Source of the DNA: Ariolimax columbianus
Taxonomy: Eukaryota > Mollusca > Gastropoda > Stylommatophora > Arionidae
Reading direction: 5' to 3'
Assembly (NCBI GenBank): GCA_036924085.1
Contig: JAVGWX010000004.1
Span: 36,461,293 to 36,525,292, forward strand
DNA length: 64,000 nt
Shown here: positions 57,138-64,000 of the stretch, piece after piece
Layout of the letters: the number at the start of each line of letters is the position of its first letter
Numbering within the stretch: the first letter of the stretch is position 1
Made by a program: the position numbers and the translations under genes
The notes under the pieces: generated by a model
What the model was told of the DNA's origin: nothing
What the model saw: the letters and a program-made list of their open reading frames with translations, nothing else
Database searches by the model: none

Positions 57138-57261
57138 CTCAAAGTACTCTAACGTCCCAGCTGCAGTATTAAGTACAAACCATCTGTACTGGTATCCTGA
57201 CATTAAATTTGTGAACTTGAGGAGCTGACCTTCCATAGAGACAACTGTGAGAGGCATTTGT
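57138..57261 (-). CDS. ORP10/ORP11-like gene, PH-domain exon (first seen)
   Basis: The 124-nt minus-strand exon has a strong acceptor (TTTTTCCTTTCCAG) and donor GTCAGT. Its frame reads [16 protein letters not shown] then [15 protein letters not shown] and AAGTLEYFE. This is strands 1-3 of a PH domain with the KxTNLxxGWQxRxFVL...LEYF pattern of ORP10 and ORP11, lipid-transfer proteins of membrane contact sites. It enters with one base of a split codon and leaves at phase 0, joining exon 53312-53359 across an intron of about 3.8 kb filled with LINEs. An ATG at codon 2 could be the start if the upstream exon is untranslated. Confidence 0.78.
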
Positions 57262-58314
57262 CTGGAAAGGAAAAATAAAATAATTTACTAAAATAAAAAG
57301 GAATACAACTGTCATTGTGATCTAAGGAAAAGTAATTAATTTCTTGGTTTTGGACATTAACAATCTGAAGCCTGACGACATTATGGAAGTATTTCTTTTT
57401 CTTTACGTTTCATGCAACTGGATTGGGCAAGTATGTCTTTCTAGGACTATCTCATGTTGTCATGTGATGGAGACAAACAGTCTGGTATGTTCTTTCTCTG
57501 TTTCCCTTTACCACTTTTTCTGGCAAATTTTCATTTTGAACATTCAAAACAAACATGATAGAAAAGTAGACAACTGCTTTCAGATGTAAAGTAAATAATG
57601 ATAACAATTTTCAATTTTGTACAATAATAATGACAACAAATTTCAAACAAAACTTTGTGTGAGGTCAGGCGAAATGAAGTGAGAATTTCCCATGAGATAA
57701 AACATGAGTTATGAGTTGATGGGCGTTAGCTGCAATAGGTGAGATGCATTTTTATATCATATGAACTCATATATATACTTTTTTATTTTACACATACTCA
57801 CATACAATCATTTGAAGGTCTTTTGGTCGTAACGTAGGTTTCGTATTTGTTGTCGTCTTTTCCCAGTATCTGACCATACCTATTTGTTTTTTACGCTGAC
57901 TGATACTATAAAAAGCTGTTTAATTACTGACACATGGTCACTGCTGAAATCGATTACTGACCTGAAGTCACAGATTATAAATAGTTTCTGAACCTCATTG
58001 GCATGATTATAAAACCATTTAAAAAATGTTTCCCGCAATGTGCATAAAAACTTGTGGTGTTGTCTGAACCAGACTTTTAATGCGACCTTACCACAAGTTC
58101 TGGTCCACTGCATTAGCGTGTTGTCTTTTAATTCAAGTCACATTACCACTACTACTTCACAAGTTTCCCAGAGAAACGGTCGGTGCAATCGCACGACATT
58201 TACATATATATCACATCCATTACAAGTTTACCGTAAAATGTTTTAATGTCTTCATGTTTGCCAAGAAATTCGTTGTTCATAACAATTTTAATAAAATTAA
58301 GATCTTATTAATAT
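57262..58314. other. intron or upstream region of the PH-domain gene
   Basis: No further exon found. A repeat shared with 1500-1640 is at about 57800-57895. Confidence 0.45.
57800..57895 (+). repeat. dispersed repeat, second copy of the 1500-1640 block
   Basis: Shares GGTCGTAACGTAGGTTT and the following 'tatctgaccatacc' segment. The CTGATGA box is worn to ATTTGA. Confidence 0.45.
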
Positions 58315-58326
58315 GTATTGCCTGTC

Positions 58327-60714
58327 CAATGAATGAAATGAATGAGGCCATGAGAACATTAAAGAAAAAGAAATCTCCCGGAAAAGATGGGGTAACAAAC
58401 GAAATGCTGATGGGGTTGGGCCGAACAGCAAAGAGGAATTTACTATCAGTCCTGAACCAAAGCTGGAAAATGGGAATTGTACCGCAGGCATGGAAAGATG
58501 CTGTACTTATACCAGTACCAAAGAAAGAAAAAGATAGTACATACCCAAATGGATACAGTCCCATCAGTCTACTGACTGTAGATAAACTGATGGAGGGTAT
58601 GATAAACACTAGACTGATGTGGCACCTGGAAGAAAAACACATATTAATCCCACAGCAAGCAGGATTTAGACAACACAGATCCACTGAGGACCAGATCACT
58701 CTCATAGCCCAGGAAATTGAGGACGCTTACTAAGAGAAAAAGCATACAGTAGCAGTTTGGGTGGATCTAGAGAAGGCATTTGACAAGGTGTGGAAAGAGG
58801 GACTTAAAGTCAAGCTACAAAGAAGTGAAGTATCTGGAAAAATGTACAGATGGATCAGCCACTACCTCCAAAACAGAACAGCCAGAGTTCAAGTACAAGG
58901 GCAAATGAGCAAAAAAGGTGACACTGGAGCAAGGAGTACCCCAAGGGGGAGTACTCCACACGTTTGCTGGTATATATAAACAACATCACAGAGAATATAC
59001 CAAGAAGAGTCCACAGCTCCATGTTTGCAGACGATCTGGCTATGTGGACCTCTGAAGAAAATCTCACCGTAGCAAACAATCAGATGCAGCAGGCCCTAAC
59101 ATCGTTGGAGGAGTGGGCGAAATCATGGCTGGTCAAAATAAACGAGGAAAAAACAACATGTACGATATTCTCGCTTTTAAATAAACCCCAGAACACCAAA
59201 ATAAGTCTTAACGGCAAATATCTGCGGCCAAACGACAGCCCAAACTACTTGGGAGTCACATTTGATCGGCGCATGACCTGGAAAAGTCAGATTGAGAGAA
59301 ACCGAATGAGAGCCAGACAAAGAATGGCAATCATGAGGAAACTTGCTGGCACAAGCTGTGGAGCAGAAGAAAGAATACTAGAGAAACTGTACACTGGAAT
59401 AGTGAGACCAGTTCTCGAGTATGGCATTGCGGCATGGACAACAGCAGCAAAGGCGAACTTTGATAAAATTAGCAACCTTCAAAACCAAGCCATGAGAGTT
59501 ATAACAGAGGGCATACAGTCAACGACAATTGTAGAACTTGAAAAGATTACAAATCTGCAATCCATGACCGATAGAAGAGACTGCAGAGCCCAGCAGCAAG
59601 CAGAGAAACTCAGAAGACTGACAGACCATCCAATGCATCACAGATTAAAAAGATTTGGAAATGAGAAACTAAAGCGGAGAAACTTTGCAGAAATAGCCAA
59701 AGCAAAGATGAGCGAAGACCTTATGAACACCGTAACAACACCAAAGCCCATTCCTACTGTACGCCAACCCAGATGGCATATCATTCCAGAGGTGGTAGAA
59801 AATATACCAGGTATTGGAAACAAGAACAGCCAGACTGAAAAAGAAAGAAGAGACATAACCCTGAGGTACATAGCGGAAAACTACCCAAGCATGGACTGGA
59901 CCCATGCATACATCGACGGTTCTGTAACAAACACAACACAGAACGGAGGGGCAGGAGCATTTCTGAACCTACCAAATGGCAGAAAAATAAAACTGTCATT
60001 CGCTACTGGAAAATACACAAGCAATTTCAGAGCGGAGGCAGAGGCACTGAGGGCGGCAGTGGAAGAAATGGTGACAGGTAAAAGGAATGAAAGCCACATA
60101 GTCCTGCTTACATGTGCTCTGGCCGTAGTCACAGCACTAAAAAGCCAGAAAAATACTGAACTTAATGATTTAAGAGCAGTACTCTGTCAACTTTGCCAGC
60201 AGTCCACACCAAAAAGAGTAGTGGTACAGTGGGTTCCATCCCACTGTAAGATCCAAGGCAACGAGGAGGCAGACAGACTGGCAAAAGACTACCTCAACCA
60301 GATTCTAGTGTGACCTACAAAGAGTCTAAAAGGTTTATTAGGGCCAGATACATGGCCAAATGGGAAACAGAACATACTGGCTACACAAAAAAGTATGCCT
60401 ATTACCAGTTGAACAGAAGAGAGCAGGTCGTGATCTTCAGACTCCGCACATGCCACAATAGACTGAGGTACCATCTATTCAATAAACTGAAGATATGTGG
60501 CACTGACGAATGCACCTGTGGTACAGGGAAAATGACCGCTGAACATCTGCTGCAAAATTGCCCGACCTACGAGGATCAGAGAAAGCACATGTGACCTTCA
60601 CCAGGGGCAACACTAGACAAGCTATATGGCAGTGTCGATAGCCTCAGGATGACAGCTACTTTCTTCGAACAAATACAAGTCTGACAGCGTACGAAGAAGA
60701 AGAAGAAGAAGAAG

Positions 60715-60743
<29 letters not shown>
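58327..60743 (+). mobile_element. I-like LINE family B, 5'-truncated, with 12-bp target-site duplication
   Basis: Flanked by GTATTGCCTGTC (58315-58326) and GTATTGTCTGTC (60744-60755), one mismatch. It starts just before the RT (MNEAMRTLKKKKSPGKDGV) and ends in a long (GAA)n tail (60694-60743). Lesions: TAA for Gln at about 58732, a deletion at the motif B region near 58950, and a shift near 60290. Confidence 0.92.
58964..60313 (+). pseudogene. RT motif C to RNase H reading, I-like family B
   Basis: The 449-codon reading contains SMFADDLAMWTS (motif C), PNYLGVTFDRRMTWKSQI, LYTGIVRPVLEYGIAAW, and RNase H blocks AYIDGSVTN, FRAEAEAL, LLTCALAV (third Asp position is Cys) and NEEADRLAK. A shift then truncates it. 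The continuation with CTCGTGKMTAEHLLQNC is at 60310-60594. Confidence 0.9.
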
Positions 60744-60746
<3 letters not shown>

Positions 60747-60794
60747 TTGTCTGTCATTAAATATAACTATTGAAATTTGGTACTTTACTGTGTG

Positions 60795-62840
60795 AAGAGG
60801 AGGTAAACATGAAGCGTAAAACTTGGATGACTAGATTTGAAGTGAAAGGTAGAAGAGCGAAAAATAAAGCATGGAAAAAATATATAGAAGCAGGTAAATC
60901 AAAAGAAACATATTAAAAATATTTGGACAAGCAAAACATATCTCTGAAAGCGAATAAAACAGCAAAAATAGACTTCGAGAAAAACTTGCTCAGAGGATCA
61001 AGACTGATAGTAAAAGCTTTTTTGTCTTATGTTAGAAACGAACTAAGAACGAAAGACAAAGTAGGCCATCTCATAGACAGTACAGGGAAAATAATAAGTG
61101 ATAATAGGAAGGCTGCTAATCTGCTCAATCAGTACTTTGACACAGTCTACACAAAAGAGGACTGCTCCAAGATCCCGGAGCCTATAGATATTTTTCAAAG
61201 AGACATGAATACAGTGGGATTAAGATCAATCTGTATTACAGAGGAAATGGTTTTTTTAAAAATTGGAGGGGTTGAAAGTGAATAAATATCCAGGTCAAGA
61301 TGGTTTTCATCCAAAATTGCTGTATGAAATTAGAGACCAACTAGCAAAACCATTGGCTATATTATGTTCTCAATCACTTATAAAATTGATTGTTCCACCG
61401 GATTGGAAAGATGCAGGAGTGATCCCCTTATTCAAAAAGGGCAAAAAATCAGATCCAGCAAATTATAGACCGGCGAGTTTAACGAGCATAGTCTGTAAAT
61501 TGTTAGAGTCAATAATCAAAGAAAACATTGTAATGCATTTAGACAAATGTAATCTAATTAGAAATAGTCAGCATGGGTTTACTAGAGGGAGATCATGCTT
61601 AATAAATCTATTATAATTCATGGAGGAGGTTACCAAAATGATAGATGAGAGGAGCCAGTGGAAGTTATTTATCTAGATTTTGCAAAGGCCTTTGATAGAG
61701 TACCTCATCAAAGATTATTTCGAAAGTTAAAATCACATGGGAAAGGTAAGGAAGTTGCCAAATGGATTGAAAATTGGTTAACAGGAAGAAGGCAGAAAGT
61801 GTGCATAAATAAGGAGTACTCTGAGTGGTGTGAAGTGAAAAGTGGAGTGCTCGGTTTTGGGACCCATTTTGTTCTTGATATATTTATATTTATAAATGAT
61901 TTGGACATTGATATGGGATCAAGGATTGCAAAATTTGCTGATGACACAAAACTATGCAGTAGTGTCTCATCTAAAGCGGAGGTGGACATATTGATGTCGG
62001 ATTAAGATACAATTCTAGAATGGTCTGTAAGCTGGCAAATGGAGTTTAATTTACATTTGTTCAATGTAGATAAATGTAAAGTTATCTACATGGGTAGATC
62101 CATTATGGGACATAATTACAGAATGGGAGAGAACAATATTAGAAAGATAGATAAGGAAAGGGACCTAGGGGTTATAATAGATCATACAGGAAAGGTGAGT
62201 GAGCAAGTTAAGGTAGCAGTGAAAAAGGCAAATGCAATGTTAGGTATGATAAAAAGAAATATTAAACATAGAAGCAAAGAAGTGATCGTCAAACTGTATA
62301 AAGCTTTAGTTATACCTAGATTGGAGTACTGTGTACAGGTGTGGAGTCCTTATCATAGAGGGGATATAAACATGCTGGAAAGAATACAAAAAAAGAGCGA
62401 CAAAGATGATAGTGAGATTCCAGAATTACAGTTATGAAGAAAGACTCAGAAAAACCGGCCTACAGTGTCTAGAAGAGAGAAGAATTCGTGGTGACTTAAT
62501 ACAGATTTATAAGATGATCAAAGGAATGGATAAATTAGACTATAACAAGTTGTTTTTTTAAAATACAGCCACCCACAATAACACGAGGGCATAGGTACAA
62601 GCTGACTAAAGAGAGGTTCAGATTAGATATTATGAAGTATTTTTTTAGTCAGAGAGTGGTGACTGCTTGGAATGCATTGCCAGGGAAAGTAGTGGAGGCA
62701 GGGACAGTTAATGCATTTAAGAATAAATTGGATGCACATAGCTTTTAGAGGAAGGTGGTGTAAATGTAACTGGTTGTATACAGACTCTGCAGGGTTTTCT
62801 AAACCAGTATAAAGACGTTAAGTTAAGTTAAGTTAGAAGT
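60795..62840 (+). mobile_element. CR1-like LINE family A, 5'-truncated copy
   Basis: Starts in the linker between endonuclease and RT ('agaagagcgaaaaataaagc') about 40 bp after the I-like insertion and ends with hairpin (62768-62810) and a TTAAG tail of three units. Lesions: stop at about 60915, shift near 61265, loss of the PQGS codons in motif B (GVLGFGTHF), stop at about 62004, and a gained base near 62395. Motif C (AKFADDTKL) is intact. Confidence 0.9.
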
Positions 62841-63237
62841 TCTTTGCCACATTTATATGTTTCACTCTTTACTCAACTTCAATGGTTATTGTAACTCGTT
62901 CTCTCGATAATCTAAATTTATTACTTTACATAAATTCAGCACAATTTCCAACACCAAAAGCAGTGAAACTAGTCAGGAGGTAGGAAAACGACAAGCGCCG
63001 AATATCTCCGTTCACAAGAAAAGGTTGCAAAAAGAATTTTTGTTTTAATTTTGTCTTTTCGTGCTTATTTGGCTTACATTGAATGTTTAAACAGCGTTAA
63101 CCTGATTTAATTTATTATTTTTTAACAGTAGGAAACAGGAGAATTTGCCAGAACAAAAGAAAATTATCTGATTCACGTATCCCGGTCAGCAATCGTAGAT
63201 GATTGACTTCCTCATAGTTTTAATGAAGCACGCTGCC
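62841..63237. other. unassigned DNA
   Basis: No feature that I can support. Confidence 0.5.
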
Positions 63238-63390
63238 GACGACGAATGTGTTGGACTAAAAAGTGCAAAAATCGCAGTCAAGCTGTAAACTAGTGACACA
63301 ACGCATTCTATTCTGCGGAATCCATTCTGCTACTTGCAAAACTCTGTTCAGGACTTGGTAGCGGGAGTTTGAGAACGAAACGCAGAAGAA
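63238..63390 (+). mobile_element. family D SINE-like repeat, 5'-truncated
   Basis: Begins within the shared central domain (AATGTGTTGGACTAAAAAGT) and runs through 'gtagcgggagtttgagaacg' to a GAA-rich end. Confidence 0.75.
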
Positions 63391-63639
63391 GAATGAAGCA
63401 CAAAAGATTATTTATTATCTTTTTTTTAAAGTCCATTAGTTTAATAATAAGCACGCGATATCCTCTATGCATCATAAGTATAATCTGTGTAATCTACTTT
63501 AATATTTTGATCCGCTAATAAATCAGAATTTTTAATTTTTGTTTGTTTACATTGCTTCTCTCAGAGTATAACTTTTTGTGACGAGGTACAATTTGTTCAT
63601 TTTCTTTGGCGTTCGTTCTGGGAAAAATGTTATGTAGTT

Positions 63640-63925
63640 GTGTGGTAGTTTACTGAGATATCTGCACATTCCAGCTCGACACATCCGATTTCAGCTGAAT
63701 TTTTTAAGTACCGGGTTTATCTTCCCACTGGGATCCTCATCACTTGACTAGACTACACTAGTGACTAGTGCAGTATGTTTCAAGGGCCGACATGTGGAGG
63801 CGGAATATGGTCTTGGTCAGCTGTGGTTCGCTGGCCCTGATACAAGCAGCCAGCTATTAGTCGCTGACTGCTGTCAGTGCATGCACCGCTGCACCTTGGC
63901 CCCCATTTGTGTATCAATAGGCGTG
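63640..63925 (-). mobile_element. family D SINE-like repeat, diverged
   Basis: Minus strand: a head-like segment (63850-63925), a CCAGCGAACCACAGCTGACC block, then GAAATCGGATGTGTCGAGC of the shared domain (63670-63695). No tail was resolved. Confidence 0.65.
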
Positions 63926-64000
63926 AGTCCAATTGGTTATATTAGGTCGTTTGATCAGCCACGTGATTGATTTATACGCTTGATCACTTGAACATCTTTG

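Noticed and set aside
57880..58246. Upstream exon of the PH-domain gene
   Set aside because: I looked for acceptor/donor pairs with a compatible phase here and found none convincing.

Overview
This is a stretch of animal (metazoan) nuclear DNA: AT-rich, gene-poor and built almost entirely of decayed retrotransposons. No prokaryotic or organellar feature is seen. The LINE mix (CR1-like, I-like with RNase H, several RTE/BovB-like lines), the tRNA-derived SINEs and the GT-AG exons fit an invertebrate, most likely a lophotrochozoan such as a mollusc. That placement is inference from repertoire, not a species match.

Layout. 1-8.4 kb: 3' parts of CR1-like copies, RTE-like endonuclease and RT debris, and SINEs. 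8.4-13 kb: two abutting hAT-like MITEs, a 47-bp tandem array and a 27-bp minisatellite. 13-21 kb: two RTE-like LINEs head to head, one with its C-terminal coding end quadrupled as an 84-bp repeat. 21.9-24.3 kb: two tandem BovB-like copies, one lacking its RT by an in-frame deletion. 24.8-29.3 kb: a nearly intact I-like LINE on the minus strand, bounded by a 45-bp target-site duplication. 30.5-38.8 kb: a CR1-like copy split by a block holding an I-like copy and the best CR1-like copy, with about 180 bp duplicated on both sides. 40.1-45.8 kb: the longest CR1-like copy (minus strand, ORF1 and ORF2), itself carrying an RTE-like LINE. 46.6-49.1 kb: another RTE-like LINE. 49-57.3 kb: exons of a cellular gene among more insertions. 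58.3-62.8 kb: an I-like copy, then a CR1-like copy. 63.2-63.9 kb: SINE fragments.

The most important non-repeat feature is a minus-strand spliced gene. Exons at 57138-57261, 53312-53359 and 50634-50715 join with compatible phases into most of a pleckstrin-homology domain that resembles the ORP10/ORP11 group of oxysterol-binding-protein-related proteins. A fourth exon at 49269-49357 is possible. Much of the window is therefore probably intron or flank of this gene. Isolated exon-like pieces at 20135-20228 (minus) and 4195-4404 (plus) could not be identified.

How the elements work together: the autonomous LINEs supply endonuclease and reverse transcriptase. The CR1-like family keeps a 3' hairpin and a (TTAAG)n tail, and the I-like family a (GAA)n tail. 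Two distinct SINE families and the leader of the I-like LINE share one conserved domain, and part of one SINE has been amplified into the minisatellite. I see no defence or biosynthetic system. The new material here is repeat evolution and a hidden, intron-rich gene.
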